In this document: positions 8,565-18,157 of the stretch, one piece after another | Position numbering within the stretch: the first letter of the stretch is position 1 | Layout: each line of letters opens with the position of its first letter | Assembly (NCBI RefSeq): GCF_007421925.1 | Contig: NZ_QMDX01000002.1 | Span: 186,001 to 250,000 of the forward strand | Reading direction: 5' to 3' | Source: Haloglomus irregulare | GTDB lineage: Archaea; Halobacteriota; Halobacteria; Halobacteriales; Haloarculaceae | Length of the DNA: 64,000 bases | Made by a program: the position numbers and the translations under genes | The notes under the pieces: model-generated | What the model was told of the DNA's origin: nothing | Databases searched by the model: none | The model's input: only the letters and a program-made list of their open reading frames with translations

Positions 8565-9902
8565 ATGAGCGGTCCCCGCCCCCTCCACACGTCCGCGCTC
8601 GCCGTGGCGGTCCTGGCGCTGGCGCTGGTCCTGGCGCCGGTCGCCGCCGTTCCGGTCGACCAGCCGCCGACGGAACGGCCCGGCCCTGACGCGCTTCCGG
8701 CCCCTGGCGACGCCCTCCCCACGACCGCCGGAACCGCGCCGGTCGTCGCCGAGGGGAACACAACCGGCTATCTCGACCTCGACACGACGATACGGACCAG
8801 CCGGTTCGGCACCGCCACGTTCGACGTCGGCGGGGCCGTCGCGGCCGACAGCGGCCGAACCCGGTCGATATACCGGGCGACACGGCTCCGGACGGCGTTC
8901 ACCGAGACGGAGGGCAACCTGACGGCGCAGCGGGCGGTCGTCACCCGTAGCGCCGACCGTATCGACGACGACATCACGGCGCTGGAGCAACGCGCACAGG
9001 TCGCCCTGAACCGGTACAACAGCGGGGCGATATCCGCCCGGAGCTATCTGCGCGAGCTCGCCGCCATCGACGCGGCCGCGGACTCGCTCCGGGGCACCCT
9101 CGACCTGCTCTCGACGTACAACTCCGTCGCCGACGAACCGATACCGTCCGCCCGAATCGCGGCCCAGAAAGCCCGCCTCCTCCCGCTTCAGGGACCGGTC
9201 CGCGACCGGGCGCTGGCGGCCATGCGTGGTGACGGCCCCCCCGTCCGGATTTTCATCCAGACCTCGGACGAGGGCGTCGTCCTCGCCACCATCGACCGGC
9301 GCGGGTTCACACAGCGGTACATCCGCGAGGCACACGTCCCGAGCGCGCGTGACCCCGGCGGGGTCGACCGATTCGACCTGGCCGAGGACCGGCTGGAGGC
9401 GGCCAGTGACCGGTCTCGGAACAGTTACCCGTGGACGTGGGAGAACCGGATTTCAGCCTCTATCGGGTCGTTCCAGGGCCAACCGTTCCTCTACACCGCA
9501 GGCGTCTACTCGGTCCGAATCGGCCATCCCCACGGAGCCGACCGAACCTACGATCTCATCACGTTCATAGACGGGTCGACGGAGGAGGTGTTCCGTGAGA
9601 TCCAGTACAAGGACCTGTCCGAGATACCACTGACCCGGGCCGCCACGAACGACTCCGACGGCGTCTCGCTCTCGGTGGATCGAACCCGTTCGGGCGGTCC
9701 GATGCGGGTGACGGCCACGAACGCGTCGACCGGTGAGCCGCTCGCGGCCGACGTGCTCGTCAACGGTGAGACGGTCGGCCGGACGGGCAGCGAGGGACGG
9801 TACTGGGTCATCGCGCCCCGCCCCACGGCGAACGTCACCGTCGTCCACGAAGGAGCGGCCGTCTCCGTCGAGATCTTCAGCGACGGCGCGCCGACCGGCT
9901 GA
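8565..9902 (+). CDS. Secreted haloarchaeal protein, DUF7096/DUF7094-like
   Basis: 445 residues. Seen: a signal peptide (residues 5-27, ALAVAVLALALVLAPVAAV), then an exported region with a helical section around residues 110-190 (ERTA-like, RTRSIYRATRLRTAF and ALEQRAQVALNRYNSGAI), and a C-terminal part including YDLITFIDGSTEEVFREIQ and a beta-sandwich-like tail with VLVNGETVGRTGSEGRYWV. No catalytic motif recognised. The start at 8565 is favoured by a CCTTTTTG box about 30 bases upstream. Divergent from the membrane-bound regulator and followed 40 bases later by a pilin-like gene. Inference: a surface component controlled by that regulator. Confidence 0.8.
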   Translation: MSGPRPLHTSALAVAVLALALVLAPVAAVPVDQPPTERPGPDALPAPGDALPTTAGTAPVVAEGNTTGYLDLDTTIRTSRFGTATFDVGGAVAADSGRTRSIYRATRLRTAFTETEGNLTAQRAVVTRSADRIDDDITALEQRAQVALNRYNSGAISARSYLRELAAIDAAADSLRGTLDLLSTYNSVADEPIPSARIAAQKARLLPLQGPVRDRALAAMRGDGPPVRIFIQTSDEGVVLATIDRRGFTQRYIREAHVPSARDPGGVDRFDLAEDRLEAASDRSRNSYPWTWENRISASIGSFQGQPFLYTAGVYSVRIGHPHGADRTYDLITFIDGSTEEVFREIQYKDLSEIPLTRAATNDSDGVSLSVDRTRSGGPMRVTATNASTGEPLAADVLVNGETVGRTGSEGRYWVIAPRPTANVTVVHEGAAVSVEIFSDGAPTG

Positions 9903-9942
9903 CGTCCCGGAACCTCTTGGCACATGCCGCGCCAGGCCGCCC

Positions 9943-10440
9943 GTGCCCCCGAGTCACGCCGCCGGTCCTACCGCGCGGGCCGACCGCGCCGTCTCGCCGG
10001 CCGTCGGTGTCGTGCTGCTCGTCGTCGTAACCGTCGCCCTGGCCGCGACGGTCGGCGTCGGCGCGGTTCCGGACCTGCCGGGCGACCCGCCCCCGGCCGC
10101 GCACATCGACTGCCGCGCCGACGCGGGCCCCGACCGCGTGGCCTGTACCCATCGCGGCGGCGACCGGCTCGACACCCGCGACCTGCGGGTACACGTCGCG
10201 GTCGACGGCGACCCGCTGACCCACCAGCCGCCGGTTCCGTTCTTCGCCGCCCGTGGGTTCCGGGCCGGGCCGACCGGCCCCTTCAATCCCTCGTCGGACC
10301 CCGGCTGGACCGCCGGTGAGACGGCGAGCTTCAGCATCGCGGCCACGAACGACCCCGGCCTGACGCCGGGCGCGTCGGTCAGGGTGCGACTACTGGCGGA
10401 TGGCTACACGGTCGCGGCGGCGGAGACGGAGGTGAACTGA
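9943..10440 (+). CDS. Type IV pilin-like protein
   Basis: 165 residues from a GTG start. Seen: near residue 16 the haloarchaeal pilin motif DRAVSPAVGVVLLVVVTVAL, a class III signal-like N-terminus, followed by a single hydrophobic helix and a short Cys-containing head (HIDCRADAGPDRVACTHRGG), then a beta-rich tail. Known: such RAVSPVIGVIL N-termini (Pilin_N/DUF1628) are processed by the prepilin peptidase PibD and assembled or anchored at the cell surface. The GTG start gives the usual short leader before the motif; nearby ATGs are out of place. Likely cotranscribed with the preceding secreted protein. Confidence 0.82.
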   Translation: MPPSHAAGPTARADRAVSPAVGVVLLVVVTVALAATVGVGAVPDLPGDPPPAAHIDCRADAGPDRVACTHRGGDRLDTRDLRVHVAVDGDPLTHQPPVPFFAARGFRAGPTGPFNPSSDPGWTAGETASFSIAATNDPGLTPGASVRVRLLADGYTVAAAETEVN

Positions 10441-10499
10441 CAGGGCGTGAGATGGGGTGACTGGGGGCGAGAGCGAGTGCGTACGCGGCGGGCGCGGCG

Positions 10500-11192
10500 T
10501 CAGTCGTCGGCGGAGGCGTCCGCCGGGGCGTCGACGATTTCGGCGGCCGTCGCCCCGGGGGCCTCGTCCGCCCCGCCGGGGACCCGTGCGATGGTCGTGA
10601 TGGCGATCTCGGGGTTGTAGTCCGGGCCCATGGTGACGTGGCGGAACTCCCCGTAGCCGGCCTCGCGGAACATCCGATCGGCTTCGGCCTCGTCGTAGAA
10701 CAGCATGATGGCGTCGGCGAGCTTCCGGAACACGCCGGAGCGGGGGTAGTTCGGACCGACGACCAGCACGGGGCCGCCCGGCTTCACCACGCGGCGGAAC
10801 TCCTCGAGCGCGTCGACCGGGTTCGGCCAGTACTCGATGCTCCCCGAGGACCAGAGCGCGTCGAACGCGTCGTCGGCGAACGGGAGCCGTTCGGCGTCGC
10901 CGCGGTGGAACCGGACCTGGTCGCGCTTGCCGAACTTCTCGTAGGCCTTCTCCAGCTGGTGCTCGGACTGGTCCAACCCGTAGACCTTCTCGGTGCGCTC
11001 CAGCAGCCCCTCCGTGGCGAAGCCCGTCCCACAGCCGACGTCCAGCACGCGGTCGCCCTCCTCGATGCCGAACAGCTCCAGGGAGTCGTTGCGCATCTCC
11101 TCGTTCCAGATGAACGGGTTGATCTGGTCGTACACCTTCGAGAGGTACTTGTAGAAGAGCCGCGCACGCGCCTTGTTCTCGAGGATTCCCAT
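10500..11192 (-). CDS. SAM-dependent quinone methyltransferase, MPBQ/MSBQ (VTE3)-like
   Basis: 230 residues. Seen: N-terminal FYKYLSKVYDQINPFIWNEE, SAM motif I VLDVGCGTGFATEGLL, then GLDQSEHQLEKA, RGDAERLPFADDAFD, SSGSIEYWPNPVDALEE, and VKPGG with VGPNYP. These phrases closely match what I recall of plant chloroplast VTE3 (DQSPHQL, AGSIEYWPDP), which methylates 2-methyl-6-phytyl- and solanesyl-benzoquinol and has been proposed to be of archaeal origin. Inference: it methylates menaquinone or a related membrane quinone in this organism. The start at 11192 (MGILENKARA) matches this family. Not in an obvious menaquinone operon. Confidence 0.85.
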   Translation of the reverse strand: MGILENKARARLFYKYLSKVYDQINPFIWNEEMRNDSLELFGIEEGDRVLDVGCGTGFATEGLLERTEKVYGLDQSEHQLEKAYEKFGKRDQVRFHRGDAERLPFADDAFDALWSSGSIEYWPNPVDALEEFRRVVKPGGPVLVVGPNYPRSGVFRKLADAIMLFYDEAEADRMFREAGYGEFRHVTMGPDYNPEIAITTIARVPGGADEAPGATAAEIVDAPADASADD

Positions 11193-11289
11193 TGGAGCAC
11201 CCTTGGTGGTGCGCGGGCATAATTCCCCTGCTTCCGGGGTCCCGAGGAGCGCCCGTGGAACTAACCGCCGGGCTCCCGTCCGGTCGCTC

Positions 11290-11910
11290 ATGCGATCGGA
11301 GTCGGTGCTGGTACCCGGTGGTCGGGACGTGCGTGGAACGCTCGATACGCCCGAGGACACGGTCCCCGACGCCTGTGTCGTCGCGTGCCCGCCCCACCCA
11401 CAGTACGGCGGCCGGCGGTCCGATACACGACTGACGGCGCTCTCGGAGACCCTCACCGGGGAGGACGTCGCCTGTCTCCGCGTCGACTACGGCGCCTGGG
11501 ACGAGGGACGAGGCGAGACGACGGACGCACGGCAGGCCTGCGCCTGGGCCCGCGAACGGTACGAACGCGTCGGACTGTTCGGCTACTCGTTCGGTGGCGC
11601 CGTCGCGTTGCTCGCGGCCGCCGCGGACGCCGATGACGGTCGCCCCCTCGAGGCCGTCGTCGCGCTCGCGCCGGGGACCGGCATCACAGGTGGCGTCGAC
11701 CGCACCGTGCCCGACGCGCTCGAGACCATCGCCGCACCCCTGCGCGTCGTCTACGGCTCCAGGGACACGACCGCGGACTGGGAACCGATCGTCGAGCGGG
11801 CCCGCGCCCTCGACCTGGACGTCGTCGAACTGGGTGCCGACCACCACCTCGTCGGGCAGGCCCACAAGGCCGCCGATGCCGCCGCCGAGTCCCTGCTGGC
11901 GCGACTGTAG
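11290..11910 (+). CDS. Alpha/beta hydrolase, dienelactone-hydrolase-like
   Basis: 206 residues. Seen: PPHPQYGGRRSDTRL oxyanion region, nucleophile elbow GLFGYSFGGAVALLAA with Ser in GYSFG, VVYGSRDTTAD with the likely acid, and the catalytic His in LGADHHLVG. These give a complete Ser-Asp-His triad in family order. Such small hydrolases act on carboxylic esters or similar; substrate unknown. The start at 11290 is favoured by family length, with the longer frame from 11173 running into the methyltransferase region on the other strand. Divergent from the quinone methyltransferase; the next gene (NTPase) follows 72 bases later. Confidence 0.87.
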   Translation: MRSESVLVPGGRDVRGTLDTPEDTVPDACVVACPPHPQYGGRRSDTRLTALSETLTGEDVACLRVDYGAWDEGRGETTDARQACAWARERYERVGLFGYSFGGAVALLAAAADADDGRPLEAVVALAPGTGITGGVDRTVPDALETIAAPLRVVYGSRDTTADWEPIVERARALDLDVVELGADHHLVGQAHKAADAAAESLLARL

Positions 11911-11982
11911 CGGCGGCCGCCGGTCCGGACGCGCCGGCGCGGAACCGACACCACTACCCTCGGAGCCGCCCGACGGTCGGGC

Positions 11983-12660
11983 ATGACCCTTCGGTACGTG
12001 ACGACCAACCCGGGGAAGGTACGGGAGGCGGAGGAGTACCTCGACGCCGTGACGGCGCTGGACTACGACTACACCGAGGTCCAGGCGCCGGACCTGGAGA
12101 CGGTGGCGGCCCACGGTGCCCGGGAGGCGTTCGCGCACGCGGACGAACCGGCCATCGTCGACGACGCCGGCCTGTTCGTCGAGCCGCTGGACGGGTTCCC
12201 CGGGCCGTACTCCTCGTACGTCGAGGACACGCTGGGTGTGGGGCTGACGGGGCAGGTCGCCCGCGCTGCGGTTGCGGACCGGGACGACGGCGAGGACGAC
12301 GCGGTCGCCCGCGCGGCGTTCCGCTGTGTCATCGGTTACTGCGACGGCGAGGACTTCGCCGCGACACCGGACCCGGTCGACCGCGGCGAGCGCCGGGGCC
12401 AGGACCTCTCGGCGGCGGACCGGGGCACCGCGACCACCGACGACCAGGTCGCCGACGAGGGGGTGGCGCCGGTCAAACTGTTCGGCGGCGCCGTCCCGGG
12501 CCGCATCGTCGACCCCCGCGGCGAGGGGGGGTTCGGGTTCGACCCCATCTTCGAGCACGACGGGACGACCTTCGCGGAGATGGACGCCACGGAGAAGAAC
12601 GCCGTCTCGCACCGGGGCCGGGCGCTCGCCGCGTTCGCCGACTGGTTCGCGGAGCGGTAG
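11983..12660 (+). CDS. rdgB: Non-canonical purine NTP pyrophosphatase (RdgB/HAM1)
   Basis: 225 residues. Hydrolyses ITP, dITP and XTP to monophosphates, cleaning the nucleotide pool. Seen: VTTNPGKVREAEEYL, VDDAGLFVEPLDGFPGPYSS, GEGGFGFDPIFE, TFAEMDATEKNAVSHRGRA, the full HAM1 signature set. Odd: about 40 extra residues between roughly residues 120 and 160 (GEDFAATPDPV... to ...DEGVAPVKLFGG), an acidic, Gly/Arg-containing insertion, against a typical archaeal length of 185-190. Start is MTLRYVTTNPG at 11983. No operon partner obvious. Confidence 0.95.
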   Translation: MTLRYVTTNPGKVREAEEYLDAVTALDYDYTEVQAPDLETVAAHGAREAFAHADEPAIVDDAGLFVEPLDGFPGPYSSYVEDTLGVGLTGQVARAAVADRDDGEDDAVARAAFRCVIGYCDGEDFAATPDPVDRGERRGQDLSAADRGTATTDDQVADEGVAPVKLFGGAVPGRIVDPRGEGGFGFDPIFEHDGTTFAEMDATEKNAVSHRGRALAAFADWFAER

Positions 12661-12698
12661 GCCGAGCCGTGACGGCGGCCGCCGGGCCCGAGGGGAGC

Positions 12699-14468
12699 TC
12701 AGCCCAGTAACCGCGGTCCGAACACCATCACCAGCAGCCCCAGTATCATCACCACGCTGACCGTCGTCGTGACCGCCGACGTGAGCGCCCGGCCGTCGGT
12801 GACCGGCAGTCTGGAGACGACCGACTCCGTCGTCGTGCGGAGGATATGGCCGCCGTCGAGCGGGTATGCCGGGACGCAGTTGAACTGGCCGATGATGAGG
12901 TTGATCCAGGCCGTCCAGAACAGCAGATTGGCGAGCAGGAAGGTCCCGCCGGCACCGAGCAGCCCGAGCGGCCCGCTCACGGTGTAGAACTCCGTGACGG
13001 GGCCGACGAAGCCGGCGAAGTTGTAGCCGACCTCCGGCAGCGTCAGCGACGCGAACGGCAGTACGAGCGCCAGGTACGCCCGCTGGATGCCGCCGAGGTC
13101 GCCGCCACCGTCGCCGCCGAGGATGGTCAGGAAGGTGCCCGCGGGGTAGACGTCGACGCCGAAGTCGTCCACGACGAGCCCGGAGACCCCGCGCTGGACG
13201 CGCACGCCCAGCACGGCGTCGGAGCCGCTGCCGCCGAGCTCGATCTCGTAGGTCCGGCGGTCACCGTCGAAACCGCCGACGTAGCCCGTCACGGTAACGG
13301 TGTCGCCCGGCTCCCGCCCGTCGAGGACGGCGCTCAGGTCGTCGAAGTCGACCGTCCGCTCGCCGCCGATATCGGTGACAATCATCGTCTCGCCGCCCGA
13401 GAGCTCCGTCCCCGACGCGAGCGCGCCGTCCTCGGCGACGAGGCTGTACGTCCCGATGGGGACGGTCTCCGTCCGGGTTCCGTCGGCCCCCCGGACCGTC
13501 AGGTCCGCCACCGGACGCGACGCCACGGCCCGCTCGAACCCGCTGGCCGTCGATATCTCACTCCCGTTGACGGCCGTGATGGTCTCGTTCACCTCGACCG
13601 GCGCGCTCCTGACGGCCGTGGTCACCAGCACCTCGCGCGTGACCTCCAGCTGACTGCCGTCACGGAGTCCGACCGTCACCTGCTCGGTCGAGGAGTTGGC
13701 CAGGACGGCCTGCATCTCGTCGGCGTCGGCCACGGACTGGCCGTCGACGCTCGCGATGACCGCCCCCTCCTCGAGACCGGCCTGGCGCGCGGGCGATCCC
13801 GGGAGCGAGCCGCCGACGGGGACGCCGGCGGCGACACCGATGGCCCCCGCGACCGGGCCGAACAGCAGGAGGAAGCAGAGCACCGCGATGGCGAAGTTAT
13901 TGGTGACGCCGGCCGCGAACATCCGGGTCTGCCCGCCGCGACTCGCGTCGTTGCGCGAACTCTCGTCCGGCTCGACAAAGGCCCCGATCGGGATGAACGC
14001 CAGCAGTGCCAGCCCCATCGACTCGATATCGATGTCCTCGACCCGGCAGAGCAGCCCGTGGCCGCCCTCGTGGACCACCAGCCCGATGACGAGGCCCGCG
14101 ATGATCTCCGGGGCCACGGACAGCGGGAGGAAGTCGTTGACGCCCGGGATCGCGAGCACGTTCTGCGGTTCGTTCAGTGGTGAGGGTTGTGGGTTCTGCA
14201 CCGCCTGCAGCGCCGCGAACGCCACCAGCCCGAACGACCCGATCATCACCACCAGCGCGATGCCGACGCCCAGGTTCCCCCAGGCCCGCCAGAACCGCCT
14301 GGGTTCCGAGAGCCAGTTCAGGAACGCCTTGCCGCGCTGGGTGTGGATCGTCGTGATGGGCCCCTGCACACGGACCGCGTCGGGGAGCCGCCCCTGGGAG
14401 TTCAGGGCCATCGCGACGAAGGTGTAGAGCAGGACGCCCCCACCCACCAGCCACAGCGTGCTTACCAT
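12699..14468 (-). CDS. Site-2 protease family membrane metalloprotease with PDZ domains
   Basis: 589 residues. Seen: hydrophobic segments in the first 130 residues, the zinc motif HEGGH at 133-137 within VVHEGGHGLLCRVEDI, a second motif NCVPAYPLDGG near residue 530 supplying the third ligand, and between them an inserted extracellular region with PDZ-like units (GSPARQAGLEEGAVIASVDG, ETITAVNGSEISTASGFERA and a third around VDFDDLSAVLDGREPGDT). Known: M50 peptidases cut membrane-bound regulators inside the bilayer. The glycine in HEGGH replaces the usual xx of HExxH without loss of ligands. C-terminal helices end at GPRLLG. Substrate unknown. Confidence 0.92.
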   Translation of the reverse strand: MVSTLWLVGGGVLLYTFVAMALNSQGRLPDAVRVQGPITTIHTQRGKAFLNWLSEPRRFWRAWGNLGVGIALVVMIGSFGLVAFAALQAVQNPQPSPLNEPQNVLAIPGVNDFLPLSVAPEIIAGLVIGLVVHEGGHGLLCRVEDIDIESMGLALLAFIPIGAFVEPDESSRNDASRGGQTRMFAAGVTNNFAIAVLCFLLLFGPVAGAIGVAAGVPVGGSLPGSPARQAGLEEGAVIASVDGQSVADADEMQAVLANSSTEQVTVGLRDGSQLEVTREVLVTTAVRSAPVEVNETITAVNGSEISTASGFERAVASRPVADLTVRGADGTRTETVPIGTYSLVAEDGALASGTELSGGETMIVTDIGGERTVDFDDLSAVLDGREPGDTVTVTGYVGGFDGDRRTYEIELGGSGSDAVLGVRVQRGVSGLVVDDFGVDVYPAGTFLTILGGDGGGDLGGIQRAYLALVLPFASLTLPEVGYNFAGFVGPVTEFYTVSGPLGLLGAGGTFLLANLLFWTAWINLIIGQFNCVPAYPLDGGHILRTTTESVVSRLPVTDGRALTSAVTTTVSVVMILGLLVMVFGPRLLG

Positions 14469-14775
14469 TACCGACAGACAGGAGCCGTCCGCTCAAATGG
14501 ATTGCGGGTCGTCGAGGGGGGCTGCCAGTCGTATCGTGACAATACTGCAGATATCCCATGAACGGGTCGCGTAACCGAACCGAGTCGGGCGTTGTGCCGG
14601 TACGGTGGATATATGTCATACAAGGGCTCGTGACAGCGAGAGTCGTCACGCCCCCGAGACGGGAGCCCGCCGACCTGCCCGCCCCCGGTGTTCGGATGTG
14701 GACGGCCGACACTACCGGCGCGCACCGCCCCGCGGCACCGACACGTTGAGGATGGTTCCACGAGCCATACGAGCC
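14469..14775. other. Intergenic stretch without a recognisable gene
   Basis: About 300 bases between the protease start and the next start. I see a TATA-like GTGGATATATG near 14603 and no convincing coding frame; the open frames here are Arg/Pro-rich and lack any domain. It probably holds the divergent promoters of both neighbours. Confidence 0.5.
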
Positions 14776-15261
14776 ATGACGCTGGCAGCCGACACGCGCG
14801 ACGCCGTCCGCGCGCGGCCCTTCCTGCACTCGGCCCTCCGTGCGGGCGTGGTCAACTACACCGCTGCGGCCCGGTTCCTCGGGCTGGGCGACGACGAGGA
14901 GGACCACGAGGCGGTCGCGGCGGCGCTGCGGCGGTACGCCGACGAGCTCGGACCGTACGAGTCGCCCACCGCGGGCACGAACGCCCGGGTCGAGATGCGT
15001 TCGGGCGTCGGGCCGACAGACGACCGCGCGGACGCCGTCCTCGCCGTCGGTGGGACGGTCCTCGCGCCGACCGGCGGCGACGCCACGGGCGTCCTCGCGA
15101 CGGGTGACGTCGCGGCGCCGGACCTCGGCCCGGTGCTGGACCGGCTCCGAACCGTCGGCATCGAGGTGTCGGCCGCCGGGGCCGCCGACGGCGCACTGGC
15201 GGTGGTCGTCCCCCGCCGTGACGGCCCCACGGCCCTCCGCGCGATCGAGGAGACGCTGTAG
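14776..15261 (+). CDS. Uncharacterised haloarchaeal protein, possibly ACT-like
   Basis: 161 residues. Seen: N-terminal helical half (ADTRDAVRARPFLHSALRAG, YTAAARFLG) that resembles a small DNA- or RNA-binding helical fold, and a C-terminal alternating alpha/beta half (GVLATGDVAAPDLGPVLDRL, GIEVSAAGAADGALAVVV) suggestive of an ACT-like or ferredoxin-like fold. I recall a haloarchaeal family of this size (DUF7523-like) near replication or repair genes, but cannot verify it. A Met eight codons upstream (14752) is an alternative start. It is followed by cysS, with a duplicated 25-base element between them. Confidence 0.7.
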   Translation: MTLAADTRDAVRARPFLHSALRAGVVNYTAAARFLGLGDDEEDHEAVAAALRRYADELGPYESPTAGTNARVEMRSGVGPTDDRADAVLAVGGTVLAPTGGDATGVLATGDVAAPDLGPVLDRLRTVGIEVSAAGAADGALAVVVPRRDGPTALRAIEETL

Positions 15262-15279
15262 GCGTTGCGAGCGACCGGC

Positions 15280-15344
15280 CGACATCCTGAACGGCCGACC
15301 CCGGATTCGGCCGGCCTTCCGACATCCTGAAAGGCCGACCCCGG
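15280..15344 (+). repeat. 25-base element duplicated at a 40-base spacing upstream of cysS
   Basis: The segment CGACATCCTGAACGGCCGAC plus CCCGG (15280-15304) recurs at 15320-15344 with one mismatch (AAC to AAA), start to start 40 bases. The second copy ends 12 bases before the cysS ATG. Probably a regulatory or recombination-born duplication in the 5' region of cysS. Confidence 0.6.
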
Positions 15345-15356
15345 CTACTCCCGCCC

Positions 15357-16853
<1,497 letters not shown>

Positions 16854-16931
16854 GGCCGCCGCCGCGCCGCTGAACGGCCGTTCATCGCGAGGCCACCGGA
16901 CTTATCCCGGGCAGCCGAGAACCGGTGGCCG

Positions 16932-17573
16932 ATGACAGGACGTGCTGTCGCCGCGTTGCTCGCGCTGTTGACCATCACCGCCGGCTGCTCGGCGCTCTCC
17001 GGGGCGACCAGCTTCACTGCCGACCGTGGAACCGTCTCGCAGTCCGCGCTGGACGACACCGGGTACGCGCTGGAGAACGAGTCGACGCAGACGATCACCC
17101 GGTCGTTCGCCGGGCAGGACGTCGAGGTGAGCAACCAGCTCACCGAGTACGCCCGCTCGTCGAACCTCCCGGTGTTCGGGGACGCCCGGATCGCCCGGTT
17201 CACCGTCTTCACCACCCCCGCGGTGGAGGTGGCCGAGCAGGGGCCGTTCAACCCCGTCGCGGATCTGAACAACACGGGACTCGCCCTCCGACTCCAGAAC
17301 CAGTACGACACCACCGAGAACGTCCAGCGCGAGGGCAACCGGACGGAGACGATGCTGGGCCAGGAAACCACCGTCGGCACGTTCCGCGCGGACGCCCGGA
17401 CCACCGACGGCACCAGCACGGAGGTGTTCATGCATATCACGCAGGTCCGTGACGGCGACGATTTCGTCATCGCCATCGCGGTCTACCCGACCCAGCTCGA
17501 CGGCGAGCGGGAGACGGTGAACACGCTGATCAACGGCGTCCAGCACGAGACGGGCGACTCGGGCGAGGCGTAA
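16932..17573 (+). CDS. DUF6517-family lipoprotein
   Basis: 213 residues. Seen: a lipobox near residue 18 (ITAGCSA) after a hydrophobic segment, then a folded exported domain containing SQSALDDTGYALENES, FTVFTTPAVEVAEQGPFNPV, and VFMHITQVRDGDDFVIAIAV. Known: this haloarchaeal family (DUF6517) is uncharacterised. The start is the Met at 16932 with a CTTATCC box about 30 bases upstream. Membrane-anchored at the outer face of the cytoplasmic membrane. Followed by a short open reading frame and a CorA remnant. Confidence 0.88.
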   Translation: MTGRAVAALLALLTITAGCSALSGATSFTADRGTVSQSALDDTGYALENESTQTITRSFAGQDVEVSNQLTEYARSSNLPVFGDARIARFTVFTTPAVEVAEQGPFNPVADLNNTGLALRLQNQYDTTENVQREGNRTETMLGQETTVGTFRADARTTDGTSTEVFMHITQVRDGDDFVIAIAVYPTQLDGERETVNTLINGVQHETGDSGEA

Positions 17574-17605
17574 CTCGCGGAAACAGTCCTCCCGGCCGCC
17601 GCTGG

Positions 17606-17785
17606 GTGTGCGGCACGGATTGGCGGCTCACCGTCGCCGGGCCGTCGACCGTGGCGAGTCTCGCCGGCTACGCCATCGACACCACCGCGGCCTACCCCGG
17701 ACGAGCGCTCAGTATCACCGGACTCATCGTCGGCCTGGCGCTGCTGGCCACCGGCCGTGGGCGGCAGCCGGAGGCGGAAACGTGA
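17606..17785 (+). CDS. Possible small membrane protein (59 residues)
   Basis: GTG-started frame ending at 17785, its stop overlapping the GTG of the CorA remnant. Seen: about 35 residues with small hydrophobic stretches (WRLTVAGPSTVASLAGYAID), then a convincing membrane segment (ALSITGLIVGLALLATG) and a short basic tail. No homologue recognised; it could equally be the 3' remnant of a larger membrane protein, since the neighbouring gene is decayed. Coding composition is fair. Confidence 0.35.
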   Translation: MCGTDWRLTVAGPSTVASLAGYAIDTTAAYPGRALSITGLIVGLALLATGRGRQPEAET

Positions 17786-18111
17786 TCGGGACTGCCGCCT
17801 ACGGCCCGGAGACTGGTATCGAGGAGTACGACGACATAGCGGCAGCAGAGAAGGCGACCGGAACGAGCTGTCTCCGGGCATCCGGGGCCTCGCAGGCCGA
17901 GTCCGACGCCGTCGCCGAGGCGCTCGGCCTCCACGCGCTGGCCCCGGCGGAGTTCAACACCGCCCGCCGGGACCTACTCACCCTCCGGAAGTTGGCCTGG
18001 CCGACCCGTGAGGCCGTCGGGGTCCTCGCCCGCGGCGATGTCGGGGACGGTGTTCCTCGCGCTCGTGATGCCGGGCTGCTTCCGGGAGCAGGGCTATCCC
18101 CCAGCGCGCCG
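17782..18111 (+). pseudogene. corA: CorA-type magnesium transporter remnant
   Basis: Seen: an N-terminal piece like haloarchaeal CorA (GTAAYGPETGIEEYDDIAAA, then CLRASGASQAESDAVAEALGLHALAP) joins directly to NTARRDLLTLRKLAWPTREA and VGVLARGD, which in intact CorA lies some 115 residues further on. After VLARGD the reading frame is lost; another frame reads LALVMPGCFREQGYP, like the final GMAL...YFRREGYL end. So two internal deletions removed most of the soluble domain and the pore helices with the GMN motif. Nothing functional can remain. Intact CorA is about 320 residues; under 110 are left. Confidence 0.82.
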
Positions 18112-18157
18112 GTCGCCACAACGCGGAGTTTAGGTGGCCGGCCGCGAACCACATGGT

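Noticed and set aside
14558-14749. Possible small gene between the site-2 protease and the ACT-like protein
   Set aside because: The frame is Arg/Pro-rich with no domain and no promoter at the right place.
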